DNA of 18,282 bases from Candidatus Shapirobacteria bacterium (GCA_028700345.1 JAQVSW010000006.1:1-18282); one strand, 5' to 3'; positions 7,283 through 15,056 are shown, counted from the first letter of the stretch. Notes: generated from the letters alone by a model not told the origin. Numbers and translations: made by a program.

Positions 7283-8338
7283 GTGGATTCAAAACTTACT
7301 ACTACTGACGCTATTTCAAAATTAAAAGCCAAAGTTGAAGGTGTTAAACTGCCTGCTGGTTTAGAAGAAAAAATAAATGAATATTTTTCTCAGCTTGAGG
7401 TAAATTCTCGCTCCGAAGATACTTTTTGGTCTTATTATCAATCAATTTCCAAATATTTAGATTGGGTAATTTCTTTACCCTGGAGCACTCGCTCTGAGGA
7501 TATTTTGGACACTCGCTACGCCAGGGAAAAACTCGACGAAAATCATTACGGTCTTGGCGAGGTCAAAGATAGAATTTTAGAATATATTTCCGTTCTTTCT
7601 CTTCAAAAAACTCGTTCCCCAGATAAAATCCCAAGGGCGCCCATTCTTCTTTTTGTTGGACTTGTTGGTACTGGTAAAACCACCATGGCCAAATCTATTG
7701 GCGATGTTATGGGGCGAAAATTAATTCGTATTCCTTTTGGAGGACTTGGAGACCCGCTTTATCTTCGTGGTCAAAGTCGTCAACACCCCGAAGCCGAACC
7801 CGGAGCCATTATTCGAGGTCTGGCTCAATGTCAAACCAAAAATCCAGTTATTCTTCTCGATGAAATTGACCGTGTCGCTGATGATGCTCTCAACACCATT
7901 ATGGGAGTTTTAGTTGAGCTTTTGGACCCTGAACAAAATGCCCGTTTTACTGATCATTATCTTGATTATCCTTTTGATCTTTCCGAAGCTTTTTTTGTCG
8001 CCACCTGTAACAATACCTCTCGCATTGCCACTGCCGTTATGGACCGTCTTGAGATCATTCAAATGCCTTCTTATACTGATGAAGAAAAAATTACAATCGG
8101 CCGGGATTATCTCTTACCTCAGGCTTTAAAAGAAAATGGACTTACTGGTGAAGAATTAAAAATAGATCAAAATATTTGGTTGAATATTGTCCGCCCCCTT
8201 GGTTTTGATGCTGGTGTTCGGACTTTAAAAAGAAATATCGAAGGTCTTTGTCGTAAAAGTGCGGCTTTAATTTTGTCAGGAACTAAAAAAGTAGTTGTTG
8301 ATGAATCTAATGTTAAAAAATTTATTCCTCAGTGGTAA
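7283..8338 (+). CDS. Stand-alone Lon-type AAA+ ATPase lacking the protease domain
   Basis: The 351 residues align with the central part of Lon: the helical segment before the ATPase (DYLSLPW-like region KYLDWVISLPW, then HYGLGEVKDRILEYISVL), Walker A GLVGTGKTT (126-134), Walker B ILLDEID (190-196), ELLDPEQNARFTDHYLDYPFDLS (212-234), sensor region TCNN (241-244), MDRLEIIQMPSYT and sensor 2 GVRTLKRNIEGLCRK (311-325). The N-terminal substrate-binding domain and the Ser-Lys protease domain are both absent, and nothing protease-like follows in any nearby frame. The pore-loop position that reads RTYIGxxPG in Lon reads RQHPEAEPG here. The start is GTG 7283, supported by the promoter six bases upstream and by the lack of any nearby ATG. 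Probably an ATP-driven remodelling or scaffold protein; function unknown. Confidence 0.88.
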   Translation: MDSKLTTTDAISKLKAKVEGVKLPAGLEEKINEYFSQLEVNSRSEDTFWSYYQSISKYLDWVISLPWSTRSEDILDTRYAREKLDENHYGLGEVKDRILEYISVLSLQKTRSPDKIPRAPILLFVGLVGTGKTTMAKSIGDVMGRKLIRIPFGGLGDPLYLRGQSRQHPEAEPGAIIRGLAQCQTKNPVILLDEIDRVADDALNTIMGVLVELLDPEQNARFTDHYLDYPFDLSEAFFVATCNNTSRIATAVMDRLEIIQMPSYTDEEKITIGRDYLLPQALKENGLTGEELKIDQNIWLNIVRPLGFDAGVRTLKRNIEGLCRKSAALILSGTKKVVVDESNVKKFIPQW

Positions 8339-8356
8339 AAATTAAAAAATAATTTC

Positions 8357-8458
8357 GTGAACAAAAAAGAAATATATTTATCCTTTTTTTTATTAGCCCT
8401 TGCTTTTGTAGTTTTACTTGTCACTCTTTCGCCCAGTCGTTTAAATGTTTATGAGTAA
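8357..8458 (+). CDS. Possible 33-aa single-span membrane peptide
   Basis: A GTG at 8357, 18 bases after the Lon-like gene, opens a frame that ends at TAA 8456-8458. The product is a short Lys-rich N-terminus (NKKEIY), a hydrophobic segment of about 20 residues (LSFFLLALAFVVLLVTL) and a short tail (SPSRLNVYE). The stop overlaps the start region of the next gene, which suggests translational coupling. Evidence is only length, hydrophobicity and spacing, so chance cannot be excluded. Confidence 0.45.
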   Translation: MNKKEIYLSFFLLALAFVVLLVTLSPSRLNVYE

Positions 8459-8750
8459 AAAACATATGACCAAAAAATCTAAAAACAAAATTTTCCTTTT
8501 CCCTCTCACCCTCGCTGTTATTTTATTCGCCTCAATCATTATCATTTTTTCTCCAGTTGGTAAAAAAAGTATCATCAAAATCATCCCCACTGTCACCCCA
8601 ACTTTGATTCCGAGCTCCGATTATATTTGTCCCAAAAATGAATGGATAAACTGTATGCCTGGTCCTGATATAGTAGAGGCAGAATGTCAGCAAGATTATT
8701 TAAACTGGGTTAAAATTAATTGTCCAAAATTTAAAGGTGTCGCTTACTAA
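8445..8750 (+). CDS. Small exported/membrane-anchored four-cysteine protein
   Basis: The product is up to 101 residues with a basic N-terminus (KKHMTKKSKNK), one hydrophobic segment (about 17-37, IFLFPLTLAVILFASIIIIF) and then a Thr/Pro-rich linker. It ends in a compact domain with four cysteines: ICPKNEWINCMPG, a gap, AECQQDYLNWVKINCP and the end motif KFKGVAY. The even number of cysteines outside the membrane suggests disulfides or a metal site. I recall similar CPKxEWxxCMPG...NCPxFKG proteins as common in candidate-phyla genomes, but no function is known to me. ATG 8451 is an equally plausible start, lying inside ATGAGTAA with the stop of the preceding small ORF. The 3' end overlaps the next gene by 14 bases. 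Confidence 0.75.
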   Translation: MFMSKKHMTKKSKNKIFLFPLTLAVILFASIIIIFSPVGKKSIIKIIPTVTPTLIPSSDYICPKNEWINCMPGPDIVEAECQQDYLNWVKINCPKFKGVAY

Positions 8751-9312
8751 GGATCAACAACTTGAATATATTTCCCATTTGGTGGGGGAATGTAAAAAGT
8801 GCGATTTATATAAAACAGCTACCAATTCTGTTCCTGGCCACGGCAACTCAAATGCGAAGATAGTCTTTATTGGCGAAGCTCCAGGGGCTCAGGAAGATCA
8901 GCAAGGTTTGCCCTTTGTCGGCAACTCTGGTAAACTACTAGATAAGCTATTAAGTACGATCAGTGTGCCGCGTACCGACGTTTTTATTTGTAACATTTTA
9001 AAACACCGTCCGCCAGAAAACCGAGATCCACTCCCAAATGAGATTAAAGTCTGTACTCCCTATTTGAAAGCTCAATTAAAAATTATTAAACCAAAAATTA
9101 TTATTACTCTGGGAAAATTTGCGATGAATTATTTTTTCCCAGGAGAGTCAATTAGCAAAATTCGTGGTCAAGTCAGAAAAATTATCTGGCAGGAATTACC
9201 TTTAACCATTATTCCTGTATACCACCCTTCAGCTGGACTCAGAAACGGTGCCATGCTTAAATCATTACAAGAAGATTTTCTGAGCATTGGCAAATTTATA
9301 AAGGATAACTAG
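8737..9312 (+). CDS. Family 4 uracil-DNA glycosylase (4Fe-4S)
   Basis: This enzyme removes uracil from DNA at the start of base excision repair. The 191-aa length fits the bacterial/archaeal family 4 group. The active-site loop is GEAPGAQEDQQGLPFVG (46-62) and the second motif is HPSAGLR (163-169). Four cysteines at positions 19, 22 (CKKC), 85 and 106 occupy the family's 4Fe-4S ligand pattern. The start is GTG 8737, inside the end of the preceding small gene, so it is probably translated by coupling; a CAAAAT six bases upstream is a possible weak -10. The stop TAG falls in a 12-bp palindrome that leads into tandem repeats. Confidence 0.93.
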   Translation: MSLTKDQQLEYISHLVGECKKCDLYKTATNSVPGHGNSNAKIVFIGEAPGAQEDQQGLPFVGNSGKLLDKLLSTISVPRTDVFICNILKHRPPENRDPLPNEIKVCTPYLKAQLKIIKPKIIITLGKFAMNYFFPGESISKIRGQVRKIIWQELPLTIIPVYHPSAGLRNGAMLKSLQEDFLSIGKFIKDN

Positions 9313-9318
9313 CTAGTT
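9307..9318. repeat. 12-bp perfect palindrome at the glycosylase stop codon
   Basis: AACTAGCTAGTT is fully self-complementary and contains the TAG stop (9310-9312) of the glycosylase gene. It immediately precedes the period-8 tandem repeat. It may be part of that repeat's boundary or chance. Confidence 0.6.
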
Positions 9319-9370
9319 TAACTATTTTATCTATTTATCTATTCAACTATTAAACTACTAAACTAAAATT
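9313..9370. repeat. Degenerate period-8 tandem repeat abutting the RNase J start
   Basis: The whole gap between the glycosylase stop and the RNase J ATG is made of units starting with CTA: CTAGTTTAA, CTATTTTAT, CTATTTAT, CTATTCAA, CTATTAAA, CTACTAAA and CTAAAATT. The first two are 9 bases and the rest 8. TAGTTTAA (9314-9321) can also pair with TTAAACTA (9350-9357). The last unit ends at base 9370 and the ATG is at 9371. No Shine-Dalgarno is present; the only promoter-like string is TAAAAT inside the last unit. Confidence 0.8.
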
Positions 9371-11122
9371 ATGATTAAACAAAAAACATATCAAAAACCA
9401 GCTTTTAATCCAGCTGCTCAAAAGGATTTTTCAAATTCCACCAGTCAAGATGCTCTTCGCATCTCTTCTCTTGGAGGTTTTGGTGATGTCACTCAAAACA
9501 TGTTCGTTTATGAATTTGCCCCTCGAGGTGATTTTTCTAAATCTCAAATCATTATCGTCGATTGTGGAGTTGGCTTTCCTGAAGAAGATGCCTTTGGTGT
9601 CGATCTTCAAATTCCGGATACCACTTATCTTCTTGATAAAAAAGAGCGTATCCTCGGTATTTTTATTACTCACGGTCATGAAGATCATATCGGGGCTATC
9701 CGTTATGTTTTGCCGATTTTGGGAAAAAATATTCCTATTTATGCTCCAAAATTAGCGGCTGCCTTTATTGAAGCACGTCTAGCCGAAAATCAAATTCGAG
9801 CTTCAGTCAATATCTATCAGCCTGGAGATATTTTTAATAAAGGTCCTTTTACTATTGAGCCAATTCGAGTGACTCACTCTATCCCCGACACTTATCATTT
9901 TTCTATCAATACCCCTCTTGGCATTTTTTATCATGGTTCTGATTTCAAATTCGATGTCTTTCCTCTTGATAACAAACCCGCCGAGCTCAAAAAAATTGCC
10001 AATGTTGGCAACCGCAAGGTAGTGGCTTTGATGTCTGATTCTCTTGGTTCCGATCATGAGGGTTATTCTCCCTCTGAGCGAGATATTGCCGAAAATTTTA
10101 AACAGCGAATTGTCAGCGCCAAGGGACGAGTTTTTGTCACCTCTATCAGTAGCAATATCATTCGTTGGTCACAGGCCATTGAATATGGTAAATCTACTGG
10201 TCGTAAAATTTGTGTCGTCGGTTATTCTGTTGATAAAGCCATAAATATCGCCAAAGAACTGGGCTATATTAAACTAGATGATTCTGATTTAATTGCTCCA
10301 GAAAGAGCTAAAAACTTCCCTGACAATAAATTATTATTTTTAGTCGCAGGTTTTGCCGGTCAACCTGATTCAGCTCTTTCAAAAATGGTAATGGGAAAAC
10401 ACCGGATAAAAATAAAATCAGGTGACAAAGTAATTTTTTCTGCTCCTGATTATATTCCGGGTACTACCGGCAATATTTATGAAATGATTGATATTCTTTC
10501 CAAAATGGGGGCTGATGTTGCTTATGGTGACAAAGAGGAGCTCCATGTTTCAGGTCATGGTTATCAAAAAGAGCATGCTTTATTAATTTCTCTAGTAAAT
10601 CCAAAATATTTATTACCAATTGGTGGTAATTATCGTCATGTCAAAAGTTATTTTTCCATGGCCAAGACCATGGGTTTTAAAGATGAGCAGTTTATCACTC
10701 CTGATTTTGATTCTACTGTTACCTTTTATGGTAACGGCAAGGTTGATACCAACTTTCATATTCCTATGCACAAAGTCTTAATAGATGGACTTGGCATTGG
10801 AGATGTTGGAGCTACGGTTCTTCGCGACCGCAAAACTCTCGCTGAAGACGGCATGTTTTCATTAGTTTTACTCGTCAACAAGGCCGATGGAACTTTATTT
10901 AAAGATCCAACTATTCTCTCCAGAGGCTTCGTTTTCATGAAAGAAAACACTGATTTAATTGATTATTTAAAAGAAGAAGTAATTAAAAAATTCAGTGAAG
11001 TCAGCAGTAAACCCGCTAATTTTGATTATATCCGGACTGAAATTCAGGCTTATCTCGAAACTATCATCAAAGAAAAAACCGGCCGCGAACCTATGGTTTT
11101 ACCTCTAATTATCGAGGTCTAA
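9371..11122 (+). CDS. rnj: Ribonuclease J (metallo-beta-lactamase / beta-CASP)
   Basis: RNase J is an endo- and 5'-3' exoribonuclease used in mRNA decay and rRNA maturation. The 583 residues contain the split metallo-beta-lactamase domain with HGHEDHIG (101-108), HSIPD (169-173) and GSDFKFD (189-195), the beta-CASP domain (SDSLGSDHEGYSPSE at 222-236, HVSGHG at 392-397) and the C-terminal domain. Most catalytic positions are intact, but the usual P-V-H-G-E motif reads P-I-G-G-N (416-420), replacing the motif C histidine with glycine. A 25-residue polar N-terminal extension precedes the first strand. The gene starts directly after a tandem repeat. With PNPase upstream, the window encodes both 5'-3' and 3'-5' RNA decay enzymes. 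Confidence 0.95.
   Translation: MIKQKTYQKPAFNPAAQKDFSNSTSQDALRISSLGGFGDVTQNMFVYEFAPRGDFSKSQIIIVDCGVGFPEEDAFGVDLQIPDTTYLLDKKERILGIFITHGHEDHIGAIRYVLPILGKNIPIYAPKLAAAFIEARLAENQIRASVNIYQPGDIFNKGPFTIEPIRVTHSIPDTYHFSINTPLGIFYHGSDFKFDVFPLDNKPAELKKIANVGNRKVVALMSDSLGSDHEGYSPSERDIAENFKQRIVSAKGRVFVTSISSNIIRWSQAIEYGKSTGRKICVVGYSVDKAINIAKELGYIKLDDSDLIAPERAKNFPDNKLLFLVAGFAGQPDSALSKMVMGKHRIKIKSGDKVIFSAPDYIPGTTGNIYEMIDILSKMGADVAYGDKEELHVSGHGYQKEHALLISLVNPKYLLPIGGNYRHVKSYFSMAKTMGFKDEQFITPDFDSTVTFYGNGKVDTNFHIPMHKVLIDGLGIGDVGATVLRDRKTLAEDGMFSLVLLVNKADGTLFKDPTILSRGFVFMKENTDLIDYLKEEVIKKFSEVSSKPANFDYIRTEIQAYLETIIKEKTGREPMVLPLIIEV
11101..11118 (+). terminator. Weak hairpin at the end of rnj
   Basis: ACCTC (11101-11105) pairs with GAGGT (11114-11118) inside the last codons of rnj and is followed by CTAATTTTT. 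The stem is only five pairs, so it may be an accessory terminator or chance. Confidence 0.3.
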
Positions 11123-11138
11123 TTTTTCTGTTAAAATT

Positions 11139-11187
11139 AAATGCTCGCCTTTGTCTGCGATTTATCCCAGGCAGGACGAGCATTTTT
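11139..11187 (+). terminator. Intrinsic terminator between rnj and proS
   Basis: AAATGCTCG (11139-11147) pairs perfectly with CGAGCATTT (11177-11185) and is followed by TT, giving a five-T run on the + strand. The stem can continue as CCT/AGG past one bulged A. The A-run on the left arm makes it potentially bidirectional. It isolates rnj from the promoter of proS just downstream. Confidence 0.72.
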
Positions 11188-11192
11188 GTTGC

Positions 11193-11198
11193 TAAAAT
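11193..11198 (+). promoter_or_regulatory. -10 box of proS (near-leaderless)
   Basis: TAAAAT matches the -10 consensus at five of six positions and is separated from the ATG at 11204 by five bases, so the start codon would lie at or within a base of the transcription start. It directly follows the rnj terminator. Confidence 0.5.
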
Positions 11199-11203
11199 AA
11201 CCT

Positions 11204-12886
11204 ATGAGATATTCACAATTATTTGGTAAAACTAGCAAGACTGTTACTAAAGATGCTATTGTTGCCAGTCACCGTCTTTTACTTCAAGCAGGTTTTATCC
11301 GACAGCTTAGCGCTGGACGTTACACTTTTTTGCCACTAGGACTCAAGGTTTGTAAAAAAATAGAAAATATTATTCGACAGGAAGTTGAAAAAACTGGAGC
11401 CCAAGAGTTAATCGTTCCCACTCTTCATCCTCTCGAACTTTGGCAACAGGCTAATCGGGACAAAAAATTTGGTTCTGCCATGATGTGTGTGACTGATCGT
11501 AACAAGGCTCAGTTTACTCTCGGTGCTACCGCGGAAGTAATTATGCTTGATCTTGTCAAGCAATTCGCACCAAGTTACAAAGATTTACCTATAAATATTT
11601 ATCAATTTTCTCAAAAATTTCGTGACGAAACGCGACCTTCTGGAGGATTGCTTCGTACTCGCGAATTTGTGATGAAAGATGGCTATTCTTTTCATGTTGA
11701 TGAAGCTGATTTAAAAATAACATATCAAAAATATTGGGATGCTTATTTAAGTATTGCCCAAAAATTAGATTTAAAGGTCATTGTCGTCGAGTCGGATAAT
11801 GGGGCGATTGGCGGTGCTGTTTCTCATGAATTCATGGTCGAGTCTAAAGCCGGTGAAGACACAATTGTTGTCTGTTCTTGTGGTTACGCTGCCAACCTCG
11901 AAAAAGCTACTTTTGTCAAAGAAGAAAATAATTCCAGCGAAGCTCTTAAACCTCTAGAACAGGTTGAGGCTGTCCGTGGTACTACCATGGAAGACGGAGT
12001 CAAACTTCATCAAAAACCTCTCTGGCAACAAATTAAAGATGTTGTTTTTGTCGATGAAACCGGTCGTTTTATCCTAGCTATAATTCGTGGTGATTATATG
12101 GTTAACGAAACTAAATTAAAAAATTTAGTTGGTGCCAACGAGCTTCGCCATGCTTCTGACGAAGAAATTCGAGTCACACTACACTCTGAGCCGGGCTTTA
12201 TTTCCCCGGTAAAATTAGAAGGGGCTCTAATTGTTGCTGACGATTCTCTTTTAAAATTAGTTAACGCCTACGGTGGTTCTAATCAAAAAAATTTGGACTT
12301 AATCAATGTCAATATCAATCGTGATTATCAACCCAATATTATTGGTGATATAGCAGAGGCTGAAAATAATTATCTTTGTTCTAAATGTCAAAAAGAAAAA
12401 TTAAAACTAATAAAAGCCGTAGAATTCGGCAATATTTTTAATATTGGCTATACCTATTCTGATCCAATGGATGGCAATTTTGTAGATAAAGATGGTTCTC
12501 TTAAAAAAATGTATATGGGTTCTTATGGTATTGGGATAGGTCGAGCCATGGCTATCGATGTTGAAATCCATCATGACGATACCGGCATTATCTGGCCAAA
12601 AAATATTGCTCCATATCAAGTCCATTTAATTGGTCTCGATGGATTGGGTGAAGATTTATATCAAGAGTTGTTATTAAAAAATATTGATGTTCTTTTTGAT
12701 GATCGCGATATTAGTGCTGGTGCAAAATTTGCCGATGCCGATTTAATTGGCATTCCCATTCGTCTGGTTATCAGTAAAAGAAGTCAAGAAAAAGGCGGTA
12801 TTGAATATAAATTAAGGTCAGAAAAAGAATCTGAAATTATTGAAGCAAAAGACTTGGTTTCCAAGATTATTAAATTCTATAATTAG
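11204..12886 (+). CDS. proS: Prolyl-tRNA synthetase, bacterial type with insertion domain
   Basis: This class II synthetase charges tRNA(Pro) with proline. The 560 residues include the motif 1 region (about 50-75), motif 2 FRDETRPSGGLLRTREFVMKD (139-159), a YbaK-like editing insertion (about 225-385, with LAIIRGDYMVNETKLKNL), motif 3 SYGIGIGRAMA (440-450) and the anticodon-binding domain (about 470-560, with DDRDISAGAKFADADLIGIP). Cysteine pairs CSC (224-226) and CSKC (392-395) flank the insertion. In the insertion the QQIKDVV segment keeps a lysine where editing domains usually have one, so Ala-tRNA(Pro) editing is plausible. Length and order are normal for the bacterial form. It is transcribed from its own predicted promoter. 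Confidence 0.96.
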   Translation: MRYSQLFGKTSKTVTKDAIVASHRLLLQAGFIRQLSAGRYTFLPLGLKVCKKIENIIRQEVEKTGAQELIVPTLHPLELWQQANRDKKFGSAMMCVTDRNKAQFTLGATAEVIMLDLVKQFAPSYKDLPINIYQFSQKFRDETRPSGGLLRTREFVMKDGYSFHVDEADLKITYQKYWDAYLSIAQKLDLKVIVVESDNGAIGGAVSHEFMVESKAGEDTIVVCSCGYAANLEKATFVKEENNSSEALKPLEQVEAVRGTTMEDGVKLHQKPLWQQIKDVVFVDETGRFILAIIRGDYMVNETKLKNLVGANELRHASDEEIRVTLHSEPGFISPVKLEGALIVADDSLLKLVNAYGGSNQKNLDLINVNINRDYQPNIIGDIAEAENNYLCSKCQKEKLKLIKAVEFGNIFNIGYTYSDPMDGNFVDKDGSLKKMYMGSYGIGIGRAMAIDVEIHHDDTGIIWPKNIAPYQVHLIGLDGLGEDLYQELLLKNIDVLFDDRDISAGAKFADADLIGIPIRLVISKRSQEKGGIEYKLRSEKESEIIEAKDLVSKIIKFYN

Positions 12887-12889
12887 TTA

Positions 12890-12908
12890 TTAGACTTTAG
12901 AGTTTAGA
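12890..12908. repeat. Heptamer repeat (TTTAGAN) before ftsK
   Basis: TTAGACTTTAGAGTTTAGA is made of three consecutive heptamers of the form TTTAGA(C/G), the first with A for T. The same 19 bases recur with one mismatch at 15944-15962. The ftsK -35-like TAGACT overlaps its last unit. Confidence 0.75.
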
Positions 12909-12932
12909 CTTTTTTCATTTTTACTCTATACT
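12905..12932 (+). promoter_or_regulatory. Promoter of ftsK (leaderless)
   Basis: TATACT at 12927-12932 is followed by exactly six bases and the ATG at 12939, predicting transcription from the A of the start codon. TAGACT at 12905-12910 matches TTGACA at four positions with a 16-bp spacer. Confidence 0.6.
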
Positions 12933-12938
12933 GTATTT

Positions 12939-15050
12939 ATGCCCCGCGGACGCAAGAAAAATCGAATTCTCCCTACTCTTAAACTTAAGCCGGATACAGT
13001 TAAATCAATTTTCTTTATCTTTTTTCTAATTTTAGCCATACTCTCCGTTTTTTCTTTTCTTCAGCAGGGGACTATTGCTACTGATGTTAATCTCCTTTTA
13101 ACTAAATATTTTGGTTGGGGCGCAGTTATGGTCCCCTTTTTATTTCTCCTTATCTCCTTTCTTTTTACCAAAGTAAAATCAGCTCTTCGTGAAGCCAATG
13201 TCTTTTTTGGTTTTTGTATTATGTTTTTTGCTCTTCTTGGTCTTTTTAAGCAAGGTTTTCTAGGCGTTTTCTTTTGGGAACAATTCCTGGCTCTATTTTC
13301 TGAAGTTCCTACTTTTATTATCTTCTTTTTTGCTCTGATTGTCGGTTTTGTCGTTCTCTTTGATACTAATGTGGCTCAGATTTTTAAATTTTTTGCCCAT
13401 CTTTTTCAGATGATCAAAAGATATTCAGTTGGCCAAAGCAATAAACTAAAAGATAAAAAAACCAAACAGCAAACCAAAAATCCTATTTATCAATCAGAGA
13501 TGAATTCGTCTACTAGTCCTGAAATAAAATCACCTCCGAAGACTGATTTTGGAGTTGTCAATATCCCCCCAGTGATGAAAGATTCTTCTCCTCTCACTTC
13601 TTCTGGCAATCAAGCCTGGGTTTATCCTTCAATTTCTCTTTTTGACGATGCCCCAGGGGCCAAGGCTGATCGGGGAGATGTTCGTAAAAATGCCCAAATT
13701 ATTGAAAAAACACTAGATTCATTTGGAATTACGGCTCGTGTTGCCGAGGTCAATAACAGTCCCTCCGTCACTCAATACGCTCTTGAAGTATCTCTCGGTA
13801 CCAAACTAGCCAAAATTCTGTCTTTGGGTAACGATTTAGCTATGGCTCTAGCTGCTCCTGGTGGTCAAATTCGAGTCGAAGCCCCCATTCCTGGTCGTTC
13901 CCTCGTTGGTATCGAAATGCCCAATCGCTCTCTCGAAGTTGTTCCTATTCGAACAATTTTGGAATCTGAGATTATGAAAAATGCCAAAAGTAAAATTTCA
14001 GTTCCCCTTGGCCTTGATGTGGCTGGTCAAGCTCGGATTGCCGATATCTCAAAAATGCCCCATGTTTTAATTGCTGGGCAAACTGGTTCTGGAAAATCAA
14101 TTTGTATCAATTCCTGGATTTCAACTTTACTCTTTAGAGCTTCTCCCGATGAGGTCCGTTTGATTATGGTCGATCCAAAACGAGTTGAACTTTCTCAGTA
14201 CAATGGTATTCCCCACCTACTTACTCCAGTTATCGTTGAACCTGAAAAAGTCGTTTCTGCTTTAAAATGGGCCGTCAATGAGATGGAGCATCGTTACAAG
14301 CTTTTTACCGAAGTTGGGGCAAAAAATATTGAAGGTTACAACAATATGTCCGGTTTTCAGGCTATTCCTTATATCTTAATCGTTATTGATGAACTCGCCG
14401 AAATCATGCTTTTTTCTCCGGCTGAAGTTGAAGATAATATTTGTCGCATTGCTCAAATGGCTCGGGCTGTTGGAATTCATTTAGTTTTGGCTACTCAGCG
14501 GCCATCAGTCAATATTATTACCGGTTTAATTAAAGCCAATATCCCTACTCGCATTGCTTTTGCCGTCGCCTCGATGACTGATTCTCGGGTTGTCCTAGAC
14601 ACTCCAGGTGCTGAAAAACTCCTAGGTCGTGGCGATATGCTCTATATTCCTCCTGATCTAGCCAAGCCTGTCAGAATTCAAGGTTGTTTTATTTCCGACA
14701 AAGAAGTAAATCGTTTAATAGATTTTCTAAAAACGCAACGTAGCGGTGAGTACAATGATGAAATAACTAGACAGCCAGTTAATAGTCCGACTTCACTCAG
14801 TAAAAACATTATGGTTAGTGACGGCGAGGAGCGAGATGCTGTTTTTGATGATGCTGTTAAATTAATTCAAGAAACTGGTAAAGCTTCTGCCTCTTTTATG
14901 CAACGTCATTTAAAACTCGGTTATGCTCGTGCCGCCAGAGTTCTTGACGAACTTCAAGCCGCTGGTATAGTTGGTCCGGTCAACGGCGCCAAGCCTCGTG
15001 AAATATTAATTCCTCATAAAAGTTCTTCTGATAAAAGTTTTGAAGGGTAA
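12939..15050 (+). CDS. ftsK: DNA translocase FtsK
   Basis: FtsK is the septum-anchored motor that pumps chromosome ends apart at division. The 703 residues have an N-terminal membrane region with about four hydrophobic segments (about 22-42, 58-76, 87-107 and 124-143), a polar linker (about 160-235), the alpha/beta RecA-like motor with Walker A AGQTGSGKS (379-387), VDPKRVELS (411-419), Walker B ILIVIDE (479-485) and ATQRPS (518-523), and a C-terminal gamma winged helix (about 630-692, SASFMQRHLKLGYARAARVLDEL). The linker is short compared with Escherichia coli FtsK, as in SpoIIIE-type proteins. It begins a gene run with a RodZ-like protein six bases downstream, which links it to cell division and shape. 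Confidence 0.95.
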   Translation: MPRGRKKNRILPTLKLKPDTVKSIFFIFFLILAILSVFSFLQQGTIATDVNLLLTKYFGWGAVMVPFLFLLISFLFTKVKSALREANVFFGFCIMFFALLGLFKQGFLGVFFWEQFLALFSEVPTFIIFFFALIVGFVVLFDTNVAQIFKFFAHLFQMIKRYSVGQSNKLKDKKTKQQTKNPIYQSEMNSSTSPEIKSPPKTDFGVVNIPPVMKDSSPLTSSGNQAWVYPSISLFDDAPGAKADRGDVRKNAQIIEKTLDSFGITARVAEVNNSPSVTQYALEVSLGTKLAKILSLGNDLAMALAAPGGQIRVEAPIPGRSLVGIEMPNRSLEVVPIRTILESEIMKNAKSKISVPLGLDVAGQARIADISKMPHVLIAGQTGSGKSICINSWISTLLFRASPDEVRLIMVDPKRVELSQYNGIPHLLTPVIVEPEKVVSALKWAVNEMEHRYKLFTEVGAKNIEGYNNMSGFQAIPYILIVIDELAEIMLFSPAEVEDNICRIAQMARAVGIHLVLATQRPSVNIITGLIKANIPTRIAFAVASMTDSRVVLDTPGAEKLLGRGDMLYIPPDLAKPVRIQGCFISDKEVNRLIDFLKTQRSGEYNDEITRQPVNSPTSLSKNIMVSDGEERDAVFDDAVKLIQETGKASASFMQRHLKLGYARAARVLDELQAAGIVGPVNGAKPREILIPHKSSSDKSFEG

Positions 15051-15056
15051 TCTAAT

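Noticed and set aside
8339..8750. A frameshifted Lon protease domain downstream of the ATPase
   Set aside because: No Lon protease motif appears in any forward frame there; the sequence encodes small membrane proteins instead, and the ATPase ends with a normal helical sub-domain.
9803..10057. Minus-strand ORFs inside rnj, pnp, infB and nusA
   Set aside because: They lie wholly within well-conserved genes, have no promoter or family signature, and their composition is explained by the opposite-strand codons.
11129..11137. TGTTAAAAT as an extended -10 promoter for proS
   Set aside because: Its predicted start falls inside the left arm of the rnj terminator, so a full-length proS transcript would be stopped; the TAAAAT at 11193 fits better.
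12887..12938. Intrinsic terminator after proS
   Set aside because: Only the heptamer repeat and T-rich sequence are present; I find no stable stem.
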